From: Gossypium raimondii
Taxonomy: Eukaryota; Streptophyta; Magnoliopsida; Malvales; Malvaceae
NCBI RefSeq assembly: GCF_025698545.1
Contig: NC_068565.1
Coordinates: forward strand, 6,138,001-6,202,000
DNA length: 64,000 nucleotides
Reading direction: 5' to 3'
The notes under the pieces are model-generated. The model ran no database searches. It was not told where the DNA came from and saw only the letters and a list, made by a program, of their open reading frames with translations. Of this stretch, positions 34,588 through 46,272 are shown piece after piece. Every line of letters begins with the position of its first letter. The first letter of the stretch is position 1. The translations under genes and the position numbers were made by a program.

Positions 34588-35871
34588 GGACTAATTCAAA
34601 ACGGGAACGAAATCTCAGGGGTGAAATCAAAAATAAAACAAAATAAAGGATCAAAATGTAATATGCGCGAAAAAAGGGGGGGACCAAAATGGTAAATACC
34701 CCGAAGCCCCAAAACGCAGCAAGCAGAGAGGGTCAAATTAGAACAAAAATGTAATTCAGGCGAAATTGAAAAATAGGAAATAGCGAAACAGGACCAAATT
34801 GCAACGCGCTACAAAGTCGGAGGGACTACGCGCACAAATATCCCATTTAAAGAAAACACGCGGATCCTTCCCCTGGGTCGGGTCACCGCATGGTCGAAGC
34901 TCATCTGACGCCGTTTGGAGCCACTGATTAGACTCCAAACGGCGTCGTTTCACACATCATGTAAGGGTCAAAAGAACCCTAATCTGATAGCCTCCACTTC
35001 AATTTTAAACAAACAAAGAGAAACAAAAAAAATATAAAAAATAAAAAAAACAACAAAAGAAGAAAACAGAGAGCCCGAAAGCTCTCCTCCCTGCGCCTCT
35101 CTTGGCCCTTAAGCTCAGGCCGCCATCTCCGCCTCCATGGCCGATGGCCGGAGTTGCGTGAGAACGGCCCCTAGGCCTCCCCTTTTTTGCAGCGTCCCCG
35201 AAGGCTAAGCCTTCTCAACCGCGACATCAAAAGGAAAAGGGATGAAACGCCCCTTTTGGCTCGACTCCGACGACGGCAAGGGTGGGGTTCCGACACTAGC
35301 CCGTCGAAGCGATAAGGTATTTTCTCCTTTCCCTTTTAATTCCGTTTTCCTTGTTAAAAGACCGCAAAAAAGTAAATAACAAATATAGGAGTAGAGTAAA
35401 TAAGAACACAGGAACAAAGAAGAATAAACTGGAGTCAACCTTTTGATCTGCTTTTTCTTTTTTGAATTCAAAACGCTGTAAAAAATGTACAGAGATATTG
35501 TTTGGCTTTTATAGCCAATTTACATTGTATTTTTTGGTTGTATTCTATTGCTTTGCACTATCCGTTGTGTGCTCCGGCTTTTTCTGTCATTTTGCAGGTG
35601 TTGATGAAGCTAGGCACGGTGGGTGGCGATGGGACAAGGCGAACGGCAGAGGGATGGGTGCGGCGCTAGGTTTGGCTAGGGTTTCATTTTTCTGAAACCC
35701 TAGTTGGATTTTTGGGGGGAATTGGGCTCTAAATTTGGGCCTCGGGTTTGGGTTGTAATTGGGCTTGTGGGTTGGTGTTTAGGCTGGTCCAATTAATTTT
35801 GTAATGTAACTGGGCCATTTGGGCTGAAATTTGTTTTGCTGGTAGGGCACGTGCAAATTTGGGCTTCTAAA
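33188..35871 (-). repeat. 5' LTR of the Tat/Ogre-like element
   Basis: 2,684 bp, the partner of the LTR at 18445. Read on the minus strand it has a TATA box (CTATAAAAGCC) near 35507-35514, which predicts a transcript starting about 30 bp further into the LTR. It contains a (TAA)n microsatellite near 34541-34589 and a long TA-rich tract near 34020-34510. The end next to the flanking host DNA differs slightly from the usual TG...CA form. Confidence 0.92.
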
Positions 35872-36826
35872 TTATTTATTGTTTTTTTCCTCCATTTAAA
35901 GTTTTTTGAACTATTAAATAAAAGAAAATGAATATTAGCAATGTGTTTTTTTTATATGTTTTATACTTATTTTAATCAAAAGTCAAAACATATAAATTTT
36001 GGTTAATTGATAGAATTAAGCGAAATATTTTGGTTTGATTAATATATTTGAAGAAAAAATTTGATTTGGTTACAAATCAAGTTGAGGCTGTGTGGGGTTA
36101 TATCACATAGCCGTGTGGGGCAGTATCACACAACTGTGTCCCCAAGCCATGAATTAGTCTAATGTCGTGAAATCCAGGGTCACATGGTCGCACCGCTAGG
36201 CCATGTAACTCACTGTGGCTATATAAACTAAAAACTAACCTAAACATGTAGCACACACAGTCGTGTCAATCACCCATGGATGACACATGACCGTGTGGTA
36301 ACTCTTGTGCAGCATTATTTACCTATTTGAGCAAGTTTCCTACTATCCATTCAAAGTGGCCTATAATGTCATTTTGTCATTCAAACTAACACCAAAACAT
36401 ACACATTTCAAAGCCAAAATATCAATTCACATTATCATTTAAATACACAATCAATATGCTGGCCTTCATTGACACTAACAAACATTAAACCCAAATCAAC
36501 AACCTGTCATGTTTTAACTATCTCATTTCTCAACTTCAACAATGCCAAATATAATATTCACCAAAGTCTATAGTTATTTCATACCACCATCTAAATCATA
36601 TGCATATTGCCATACAAAATATCAAACTTGACATTTACCATACATCAAATATCAAACCACAAACATAAGCTTATATACTAAGATATTATACCAAAGTTCA
36701 TACTATTGTAATACGTTAATCCAACCTATGTGCATGCCACAAATAACCAAACTTGAAACGTAAAAAATCTACCAAATCGAAAGACGAAAGATATGTGCTT
36801 CTCACTAATCCAATCGGCACGTTCTG

Positions 36827-38159
36827 TGATGCGGTCGTTGAAAGCACCAAAAATATCCTATCCCTAATAAATAATGAAAAAGAATAATAAAAGGGAAATA
36901 GGGTCAAATCCTCAAGGACTGGACTTGCAAAATATCTTGTTCCGTGAAATCCCAGGCAGAGTCTTGCCCAAGACAACCTGCGTTCCTGGAAAAAAATAAA
37001 AACAATAACAGAATTAAAGGGTTGGATCTGGAAACAAAAAATAAAATAAAAATAGAATTAAGAATATTGAATCGAAAATTGGAAAAATTAAAAATAGAGT
37101 TGAGAGAAAGAAAATTCTTATGGGGGATTCCAGCCTCCAGTTGTCTCGTTCCGCCTTGGGTTCAATCCTTGGCTTTTAGATGATCCTTCCCAAACCGAAT
37201 AAGCCAGTTATAGTGGAAGATGAAGCCTACGACCACCAGCTCCAATGATTTAGACTTACGATTTGGTGGAACCTGGCTCTAGCTAACAATCGCTTCTGTG
37301 GGATCGTCTTATGCTAGATCAACGCTTCTCAATGGCGAATCCCACGCCATTTTGTCTCTTGGGCTCGCCAACCTCTGACGCAGTAAGCTAACGAACCGAC
37401 TGTGCAACCTTCCCAAAACATACAAAGCCGCCTTTGCATACGTTGAAAAGCTTACTTCTTATGGGACATGGACGGAAGCGTCAGCCCCGTAGTGCGGAGA
37501 AACGATGAATACTCGTTGAGAAGGCTAAGTACGGATTCTAAGCCTCAAGAACCATTTTGGGGATTTTTGACAACCTTTGGCTAGATGGGTTTAGTGGCTC
37601 ATGGTTGTGGTAGAAAAGAAAATAAATAAAATAAAAATAAAGATTTTATTGAAAAGAAATATGAAAAGAACAAAAGCCTAGATTTTTGGGGACAGAGTGT
37701 TTACAGAAGAAGAAAAGATGGGATCCCCTTTTGAGTCACTTTACCCCCTATTTATAGTGCTAGGGGAGATATTCTAATCCTACTTAAATTCCTAAAAGAT
37801 AAATACATTTAATAGAAGATAAATAAAGATAAAATAAAATCCTAAAAATAATCTTTAATAATTATCTCAATATTAATTATCCTAATATAATTAAAATAGA
37901 GTTTAATAGAATAAAATCTCTTCTTTTTGCATTTCAACCCTTGTGTCCTCCATGCTTGCACTTTTGGCACCAACTTTTCCTTGTGTCGCACATTGACCCA
38001 TTTTATCTCTAAATTCACGCTTTTGGCCCTTAATTTCATTTTTGCCTCAAATTTAGTCCCTATGAGATAAAAGATCATAAATAGCTCAAATTAGCAGGAT
38101 CATACTTAGAATAAATACATAATTAATACATAAAAATACGTTATTCTAGGGTGTTATCA
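36827..38159 (-). mobile_element. Solo LTR, 1.33 kb, with TTCTG target duplication
   Basis: The element reads TGATGCGGTC...GTGTTATCA and is flanked by TTCTG on both sides (36822-36826 and 38160-38164). No internal region or second LTR is present, so it is a solo LTR. A TATA box on the minus strand (CTATAAATAGGGGG, near 37750) sets its orientation. The LTR fragment at 63590 shares its opening and the phrase AGGGTCRAWYCCTCARRGACTGG. Confidence 0.8.
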
Positions 38160-40086
38160 TTCTGAACGTCCAAAATCTATAGAAAAGTAGTAACACGAGT
38201 AAGTATTATAAAATACTTAATAAACTCATACAATATAAACAATTAGGTTACCTTAATCACTTACATAAAAAATAATTCAATATGGAATAGTCTCACCTAT
38301 CATGGCATTCAAGCAACATCAACCAAATGAGGTTTAAGCCAAATCCATATATATATATATATAGCTTTAAATGGTGAATTACCAAACTCAACCTAATGTA
38401 TACCATGAATTCATTTTCTAATTTATCTATTTGCTTACATGCACCATTCAATTTGCATCATATATACTTATCATAAATATTCATTAAATACATAAGGTTT
38501 TAAGCACAAACCATAAACATAATCACAATAGTTCATATATCCATCATAACTAACTTTTATTAGCTATCCATGTTATAAACTTTCTTTTGCCAACATCTAA
38601 TGGTATATCATCATGTTTACATTTCATAATTCTATCTGATTAAACTTCTTAAAAAAACTCCATACACAAATGAAAGTAATAGTGTTTGGTTACCTGTTTG
38701 GGTTAAACCTACACGAATAATGAATTATAGTGCCTAGTTACCCTTCCTGGTTAAACCTACATGAATTGAATAATAGTGCCTGGTCACCTGTTATGTAACG
38801 CCCCAAACCCATATCTGTCACCGGAGTAGGGTTACAGAGTATTACCAACCAATCGAAACGTTTAACAATCAATTCATGAATAATCATAAGCATATATTAA
38901 ATCATAAACAAAGATGCGAATTGTCCCTAAACCAAGTTTTAAAGGTCTTAAAATTTCCTTAAAAACATTTCAGGACTAAATAGAAATCATTTGAGAAGTT
39001 AAAGAGAAAATTGCAAAATTTTGGCTATAGGGGTTACACGGCCGTGTGACTCATACAGCCAAGATACACGTCTGTGTCTCAGGTCATGTGGGCATTCGAA
39101 GTAGGGACACACGACTGTGCCCTAGCCAGTGTAACTCACTGACTTGGGTCACACAGCCAAGCCACACGCCCGTTTGTTAGAACATGTAACAACCTAACTA
39201 GCATGCAAAGGAACCTACAGGGGACACACGGCTGTGTCGCCAAGCCGTGTGTCACACATGGCTGAGACACACGCCCGTGTCTCAGGCTCTGTGTACAAAA
39301 TCTTTACCTAAAACAAATTTTTCCAAAACCAAATCAAGATGATCATTTAACCCATCTAAGCACATTTTAAAAGGGGCTTAAGTAACAACAAAATATAATC
39401 AAACATGTTCAAACAAGCATCTTAGGTGCCTAATCAATGTGCCCTCATTGACACCACATTTAATTCTATTAACAACAACCAATATACCATTCATAGGTAC
39501 CTCAATCAAAGCTCAAACATTTAAATCATTGAATTTGGTAAATGCACAACCTACATATATCATTCCCATTCAATTCACAGCCAAAGTGACACAAAGAATA
39601 ACTTTACTTCATTTACCAAACAAACAACCTAAGTTAATCACCAAAATGACCAAATCATTTAAGCAACATTAAATTTCAAGTATTGCATAAAACTTCAAAC
39701 ATGTATTTACAATCATTTAAACTTGTGAAATCATATTCCCTAGGACTTACTAAACAAAAGGGACATTATCATTAAATTTGCATCTTAGGTACATGCCAAA
39801 AACACAAAAGAAAACATCACTAACATTGAATACGGGATACTTGAAGGATGCCGAGTCTGGTTCTACTATTTATCTAACCTGTAAACATGCAAATCAATTT
39901 ACATTTAATAAATTTAATTTATTTAGCTAATCACAAGAACAATCAATAATAACATGAGATTATAACTTAACCAAATGAAAATTTCAATTCTTTCGATAAT
40001 TTAAGTAACCTTGTCGTATGATCTATTAGTCACGTGGAACCTGGTGCCTAGCGGATAAACTATAGAGGAGTTTGAGCCCAGCGCTA

Positions 40087-40360
40087 GTCGGGTTAACCGA
40101 CAGTATTGAATGTGATCCCAACTCTCGTTGGATAAACCAACAATGTTTGTGCCCAACATTAGTCGGATATACCGATGATATTAAATGTGAGCCCAACTCT
40201 AGTTGGATGAACCAACAGTGTTTGCGTCTAGTGCTAGTCGGATAAACCGACGATTGTGTGCCCAACACTAGTCAGACAAGCTGACAAAGATTGCACCTAG
40301 TGCTAATCGATTATATCGACAAAATCCAAAGTGAGCCCAGCTCTAGTCGAATATATTGAC
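40087..40360. repeat. Hairpin minisatellite, eight units
   Basis: Eight units spaced about 33-42 bp apart each contain a 5-bp stem with a 5-base loop: GTCGG/CCGAC, GTTGG/CCAAC, GTCGG/CCGAT, GTTGG/CCAAC, GTCGG/CCGAC, GTCAG/CTGAC, ATCGA/TCGAC, GTCGA/TTGAC. Linkers read GCCCAACACTA or similar. Most differences between units are matched on the other arm. The array lies inside the TGTAACGCCCC LTR. Confidence 0.8.
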
Positions 40361-40372
40361 GATTGTACAATT

Positions 40373-40545
40373 ATTTACTTCCACAATTTCCTCATTCATT
40401 TTCCTTTACATTAAATCAATAATGCATGTACATTTTATATCAAGAGCTAGATTAGATCGATAATGCATGTTCATTTACTTCCACAATTTCCTCATTCATT
40501 TTCCTTTACAATATATTGACGATAATGCATGTACATTTTTTCTTG
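40373..40545. repeat. Short direct duplication beside the copia fragment
   Basis: The phrase TTTACTTCCACAATTTCCTC and following bases occurs at about 40373 and again about 97 bp later; ATAATGCATGT(A/T)CATTT occurs three times around it. It looks like a local duplication at the junction of the LTR and the copia fragment. Confidence 0.6.
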
Positions 40546-41695
40546 CAGAAGTTACAAGTTTTACCTCTGTTTGAAGACTTCGATCTACTTTTAAATTTAC
40601 CGCGAGGATTCTGTTCCTGTGTCCTTCCACGATCATTATCAGCATTCTAATCTTGTCTCCCACTAATAATGAAACCCTCTCTCTGAGAGTCGGTTTTAAC
40701 CACAAGATACTTCATCTTATGATACAAGTTTAAAGAATCGTAAACCTCATCAACTGTGAGGGACTCGCGGGATATATAAAATCGTATTTCTAAAGGTTGA
40801 ATAAGATAGGGGCAACGAACAAAGTAGAATCAACCCTAGATCTTCCTTATCATACTGAACCTCTATGGCCTCCAAGTTTGAGAGAATTTCTTTAAACACT
40901 GTTAAATGTCCGTGCACAGACGCACCTTCCTCCAAACGATGATCATAAAGACATTGCTTTATATGCAACTTGTTGGTTAGAGTTTTCAACATACATATTT
41001 GTTCCAGCCTCTTCCATAATCCAACGACGGTCTTCTCCTTCATCACATCCTACAAAATTTAGTTAGACAAATGCAGATGTAACTGTGTTAACGCCTTTTG
41101 ATCCTTGCGCTTCTTTTCTTTCTCCGTCAATGTCGAAGGCATCTTATCTACCCCTAGTAGGGCTTCCTCTAAGTCCATCTGTGCAAGAACTGCCTGCATC
41201 TTTATCTGCCACAACGAGAATCTGGTGTTGCCATCCAACAACGGAATTTCATACTTCAAATATGCCATTACCATGATTGAAATGAACAATTCGGAAGGTC
41301 GGATACCAATTTGTAAAAATAAAATGTCGGCAATAACAATATATCGCAAAGAAAAGAGAAAGAAAAATAAAGAACACACAGATTTTTACGTGGAAACCCT
41401 TTCGGAAAAAAAACCACGCGCAGAAAAGAAGAAAATTCTCTATGTCGAATTCGAATGATTACAAGAGGAGTAGACTATGTCTATTTATGGGCTTGTAAAA
41501 TCATATTCTAATAGAAGTGTAGTAAGATTGAAACACCTTATTCTAATCAATATCAAATAGATGAAGTTTAATAAGGTTTAAAAAACATTATTCTAAAATA
41601 AAATAAAAGAAGTGTAGCTCTATATGAATTTTACTTTTATTTTATTTTACCATTGTATTTTATTTAAATAAGGATTCGGTCACTCAATTCTAAAA
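40545..41695 (-). mobile_element. Ty1/copia fossil fragment: 5' LTR and gag part
   Basis: On the minus strand a gag region of the copia UBN2 type is readable (YLKYEIPLLDGNTRFSLWQ, LWKRLEQICM, LLCSLPLSYSTFRNTIL). A primer-site-like TTGGTATCCGACC lies near 41300 and an LTR of about 380 bp to its right (about 41312-41695) holds a TATA motif (CATAAATAGAC). Nothing beyond gag remains. The fragment is truncated and broken, and younger than the TGTAACGCCCC LTR that contains it. Confidence 0.75.
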
Positions 41696-42116
41696 CTTTT
41701 CTTGATCTAAGTTTAACAATTTAACTCAATTAATATATACCATTCTTGTTTTTACTAAAATAAATCAATCCTAGATCATAGTCCATACTTTTATTTAACA
41801 ACAATAGCCATTTACCCAATTCAAACATTAACATCAAAATTAAATTTTCATGTTTCCTTTTAATTTTAATGACTCACCAAATATACAATTAATTTATTAA
41901 CAGTCTCTAAAATCTTAAATTTTATAAAATCACACCATGTTAAATTTATTTATAACATTTTACTCATTGTTAGTTAATACTAACCAAATTCATATCACAA
42001 AATATTTTATTAAATCCCAAATTTCCAGCATAAGATCAATAACCCACCAAAACAATCTCTATACTTCACAAAATTATAAATTTTACCCTCACATTTTAAA
42101 ATTTGCTTCAATTAAA

Positions 42117-42726
42117 GGTCTGTTTGATTGACGGAATTGATTTTCCGGAAAATCATTTCCAACTTTTCCGGCGTTTGATTGGCGGAAAACATTTTCCATT
42201 TGGAAAATGAACTCCAAAACAAGGGAAAATGGGTTACATTTTAGGGAAAATGTCTTACCCTTTCAATTTCCGTAAGACATTTTCCGTGCTCTCCTCTCTA
42301 TCGCCTCCTTCATTCCTTCCTTCATTTCCGTAGAAAAGCGCTTCATTTATCGATTTTCCAAGAACTTGTTTTTTAATTATTCAATACTTGTTTTTTAACA
42401 CAATTACAAATAATTTATTTGATATTAGTTTTTTCAATTTATAATGATTAATATTGTAGCTTAATAATTGAGTATTATTATAAATAAATCATTGCAATAT
42501 ATGTAAAAATAATTTAAAATATAAAAATTTATTAATATATATTAATATATGTAAAAACAAATTTTCTGAAAAATATTTTCAAAAAATCTGCCAAGCAGCA
42601 GAAAATATTTTACATAGATTCAATCAAACATCAGAAAATATTTTCCAGTAAATCATTTTTCAAAAAAGTAAAACATTTTCCAGAAATCATTTTACGGAAA
42701 ATATTTTACTGGCAATCAAACAGACC
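42117..42726. mobile_element. MITE with 14-bp perfect terminal inverted repeats
   Basis: The left end GGTCTGTTTGATTG is exactly inverted at the right end (CAATCAAACAGACC). The similarity continues imperfectly for about 50 bp through TTTTCCGGAAAATCATTT-like sequence. The interior is AT-rich and non-coding. The flanks (TTAAA and CTAAA) give no clean target duplication, so the superfamily is open. Confidence 0.8.
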
Positions 42727-45112
42727 CTAAAAATCTCAATGCACCAATTCATGGACTATCTTTCAATTCTTTCCACTTCCATTCCAATTCCAAGAATCTA
42801 CCCCAATAACATTAAGAACTTAGATTTTTCTATCATACTAACTTGTTCCAACATCAACAATTGTAAAAATTTTAACATGAGTTATTTAACTCATGATCTT
42901 AGGATTCCAAAAACACAAAATCGAACCAAAAATTAGTAACTAATTTGAGCTTTAAAGCATGAACAATGTGGCTGAAATATTCTCCCCTTTTCGGCATGCA
43001 AGAGCAAAATGAAGCTTTTAATTTTTATTTACTCTCTCTCTCTCTCTTTTCCCCCACTCTTTTATTTCTTTTGTTATTAAACAATTCGTTTTCATGTATA
43101 TTATATTTATTCTAATCCATCTTTTTCTTATAGATTCCATGTACATAATATATTTATATGATTAATATATACATACTTAAAATCATCATAATTGTCGACT
43201 ATCAAAAATCTATATAATTAATGGTTTAATTAATGAATAAGTCCTTAATCTAATACGACTTTGCAATTTAATATCAATATAGATTTTATCACCTATTTAA
43301 TTTAATCCTTGTACTTAAAATTTCAAACACTAGTAATTAAAGTAATCTAACTATCATTTAATTCATTACTAAGGTAACTCCCAAAAATATAATAATAATA
43401 TTTTTGAGCCCGATTTGCGAAATCGGGGTTCTGGAAGTATGCTTCCTGACACCATTGACTTACGGTTCGTTACACGTTAAGGTTAAACCTACACAATAAT
43501 TAGTCTGATCAGGGCTTAATATACCTATATTCTCGAGTTCGCAACACATACTAGAGCTTGAAACCTGCGAGAAATAACCTGTAATCTCGTATACAAGACT
43601 TTTACTAATTTCATCGAGTTTTACTCTCAACATGTACCATTTTGCAAAAATCCATTTCAATTTTCTCAATGTAGATACTAATTCATAGCCAATTCAAGAT
43701 ATTAATAAGGCATTAATGAACATACAGATGAAACTCAATAGATAATTAAACAAATTTATACGGTATGAACTTACCTGACAAAACTGTAATGCTTTAGATA
43801 TTATAGGGACTATTCGACAGTTTTACCCTTTTTCGCCTAAGTCAATAACTTGATCTATATATATAATAGTTAAGATTCAAAATATCAATATCAATATCAA
43901 TACCATAATAACGCACAAATTCATGCTTACAATCTTTTAATTTTATTTTATATAAATTTCTTAAACTTTTACATTTTATTCAATTTAGCCCCTAAAACCG
44001 AAACAAGTATAACTTTCACAATTGAGCTTCGCTTTTCATTCCAATTTCGTTTATGTCCTTTTACAGCCCTTAACAATTTAAATTTACAGAAATTTAATGT
44101 CACTTTTGACATATTCATAATTTAATCCCTAAATGAAAAATTAATAAAATTTATTGTATCAAATAATTCTTAAACATTTTATAGCTTTCAAATCTACCAT
44201 TTTCTATCAAAAACATCTAAATTTTATCAATGACAAATTTCAAAATCTTTAATAGTTTTGAAAACAGAAATATAAGTTAATCGAACCTAATTGCAATGAT
44301 ATCAAAATATAAATATTACTGAAATTGATTTCGCAAGAGTGCCGATTGTTTAAGCATTCAAAATGAATTCCTCTTCTATTTCTTATTCCCAAACGGTGAC
44401 CAAATGAAAGAGACGATAAGTTTGGTTCATGTTTTATCATATTTGAATTTAACTTTAATTATACTTATATTTTTACTATAATAACAAACAATACCCCTTC
44501 ACTATAAACCATTATGGAATAATTGTCATTTTAATGCTCAAACAATTACTATTTAATCATTTTAATCAATAAAATTCAATAGCGATTAAATTTTACGGTT
44601 TTTATGATTTAGTTCTTTTCTTTAATTAACCACAAATCATCAAAATTTTCAGATCAAACTTCAACCCACTTATATAACAATTTCGTAATATTCAATAATA
44701 ATATTTATGATCTCGGTTTATGAAAATAAGGTATTAAAACCTCATTTTTCAAAATTATTAACTTTCAATACGTACCACTTGTACTTTAACTAATTGACCA
44801 ATTAATAAAATCTATTAAATCACCATTCACTATTATATTATATTATATTATATTTAACTCATAAATGTTAATTAAATATATCTATGGACATTAGTAAAAA
44901 AACGGACTGTTATAATTTTTATAATTGAGCTCAAATATATAATTTTCTTTATAAATTCCTCCTGAAAAATATATAATTAATTTTCTCTGTCCTATCCTGT
45001 CATATAACCATGTCTGAAGAAAAGATATAATAAATTCTGCAATTTGTAATTAAAAAGGAAAAGCACTGCAGAAGAAAAGACTGATTCTATACATATACAA
45101 AAATATATATAT

Positions 45113-45232
45113 TTACATTCTCAATGTCATGCTCATACTATCTACCATACAATTCCGACAACTCGAACAAGTTCCATGATTTCTCAACCAGTTATCTATG
45201 CAACTAAAATGAAAAACATGTTCGGAAACAAA
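45113..45232 (-). pseudogene. Duplicated tail of a RING-H2 gene
   Basis: About 118 bp repeat the 3' end of the RING gene at 45247 with an offset of 134 bp (CATTCTCAATGTCATGCTC, AACCAGTTATCTATGCAAC). The piece covers the codons from the third zinc ligand to the stop. Substitutions alter residues around the last two Cys codons, and there is no upstream coding part. It lies just downstream of the intact gene and may now be part of its 3' UTR. Confidence 0.85.
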
Positions 45233-45246
45233 AAGTATATATATAC

Positions 45247-45813
45247 TTACATTCTCAATGTCATGCTCATACTATCTACTATACAATTCCGACAAATCGG
45301 ACAAGTTAAATGTTTTCTCAACCAGTTATCTATGCAACTAAAATGAAAAACATGTTCGCAAACAGGGAAAACCCGACACAATTCATCATCTTCGAAGTCT
45401 TCCAAGCAAATCACACATTCATCCAACGTTGTTTCTCTCAAACTTTTGTAGCTCACGCATGGCGAAGCATGCTCCAAGAACTCCGGGGTCAGCCCCGTGC
45501 CTTGCCTTTCGGCCAAATACTCCATGAATCCGTTGAAAATCTCCACCATCCAGAAATTATTCTGTGCCATAGCTTCATGTGACCAATCGGAATTTTCGAG
45601 TTGATAATCGGCAACTTGGCCCCATTCGATGTCAAGTTGATCGATGCTGGCTTCGTACCGGAGCCAGTTGTGAAATCGGTCGAAGATTTGAATGAAAAGG
45701 ATGATGAACATTACTCCCAAGAGACAAATAACGATCGGCATTTGGAAATCTTGAAGATCGTAGGTGACGTTAGGGAGTTCATTATCGTTTGGTGAAGGTG
45801 GTGAAGCCTCCAT
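45247..45813 (-). CDS. RING-H2 finger protein, ATL-like E3 ligase (copy B)
   Basis: An intronless 188-residue protein. Residues 26-44 (PIVICLLGVMFIILFIQIF) form one membrane segment after a short acidic and Pro-rich N-terminus. A linker of about 85 residues leads to a RING-H2 domain with ligands C133, C136, C152, H154, H157, C160, C171 and C174, Pro at 150 and Trp at 164, followed by a 14-residue tail. The form is that of plant ATL ubiquitin ligases anchored in a membrane. It is a close paralogue of copy C at 47646, the same length with a nearly identical RING, and a more distant one of copy A. A stretch of A/T simple sequence and the 5' flank follow above 45813. Confidence 0.88.
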   Translation of the reverse strand: MEASPPSPNDNELPNVTYDLQDFQMPIVICLLGVMFIILFIQIFDRFHNWLRYEASIDQLDIEWGQVADYQLENSDWSHEAMAQNNFWMVEIFNGFMEYLAERQGTGLTPEFLEHASPCVSYKSLRETTLDECVICLEDFEDDELCRVFPVCEHVFHFSCIDNWLRKHLTCPICRNCIVDSMSMTLRM

Positions 45814-46272
45814 TGATGATTTGTTTTTTTAGAAAGCAAGGCAAAATCAATCGAAAGCCGAAGAAAACCGTTGATTTGATTCTGATATTATAAAGATTAT
45901 AGTTCTCAGCTTTGGGGTTAACAAAGTTGGGGTTTTCTTATATATAAATTTCTGAACAAATTTACTCTTAAAGCTCTAGTTATTTTTTAAACGAATTTTG
46001 TAATTGGCTAGTTAACCGAAAGCTTTATGTTTCCACCATTGATGTAAGTAGATAACTAAATAAATTAACAAAAAAATCAGGTGATAATGGAGAAAGCTTT
46101 GGGTTATTTTTTTATTTGGTTATTAAGGTAAGGTAACTAACATCAACAAAATTTCAGTTTTTTATTTTTATATATAAAAATAGTTGGATTTTCATAGTTG
46201 CAGTAGGTACTAAGTTTGATTTTTTTAACCGCGAGAAAACGTAAACTAATTGATTTTATCGGATTAAAAAAA

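Larger units (their letters stand above)
18445..35871 (-). mobile_element. Tat/Ogre-like Ty3/gypsy LTR retrotransposon fossil, 17.4 kb
   Basis: Two near-identical LTRs (18445-21153 and 33188-35871) opening TGTTGACACC flank about 12.0 kb of internal sequence. TTATT lies just outside both ends (18440-18444 and 35872-35876). Reading on the minus strand the order is 5' LTR, primer binding site, ORF1 region, gag, protease, RT, RNase H, integrase, 3' UTR tandem repeats, polypurine tract, 3' LTR. The size, the extra ORF1 ahead of gag, the long LTRs, the gap between protease and RT, and the second RNase H type all fit the Tat/Ogre lineage. The ends look complete. The coding parts are broken at about half a dozen places. 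By eye the LTRs differ at about 2-3% of sites, which suggests insertion on the order of one million years ago; this was not computed. Confidence 0.92.
38794..43474. mobile_element. Solo LTR (TGTAACGCCCC type) carrying further insertions
   Basis: It opens TGTAACGCCCCAAACCC and closes CGGTTCGTTACA. The flanks are TGTTA (38789-38793) and CGTTA (43475-43479), a 5-bp duplication with one difference. The host repeat reads on across it (CACCTGTTA then GGTTAAACC). Removing the copia piece (about 1.3 kb) and the MITE (610 bp) leaves about 2.7 kb, a plausible solo LTR. It contains palindromic CACACGGCCGTGTG-type motifs near 39035-39300 and the hairpin minisatellite. Confidence 0.75.
36060..44935. mobile_element. 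Older LTR remnant hosting nested insertions
   Basis: The pieces at about 36060-36826, 38165-38793 and 43480-44935 read like one long cotton-type LTR. They show CACACGG/CCGTGTG-type motifs near 36070-36290, repeated GTGCCTGG...GGTTAAACCTACA phrases near 38690-38790 that resume at 43480, GCCCCTAAAACCGAAAC near 43985, and a terminus-like AACGGACTGTTATA near 44928. Two younger elements with target duplications interrupt it. The start is unclear. The remnant is broken, older than its insertions, and of uncertain family, probably Ty3/gypsy. Confidence 0.45.

Noticed and set aside
40087-40360. CRISPR-like array of short hairpin repeats
   Set aside because: The units and spacers are both degenerate, the spacing varies, and the setting is a plant LTR; a minisatellite is the better reading.
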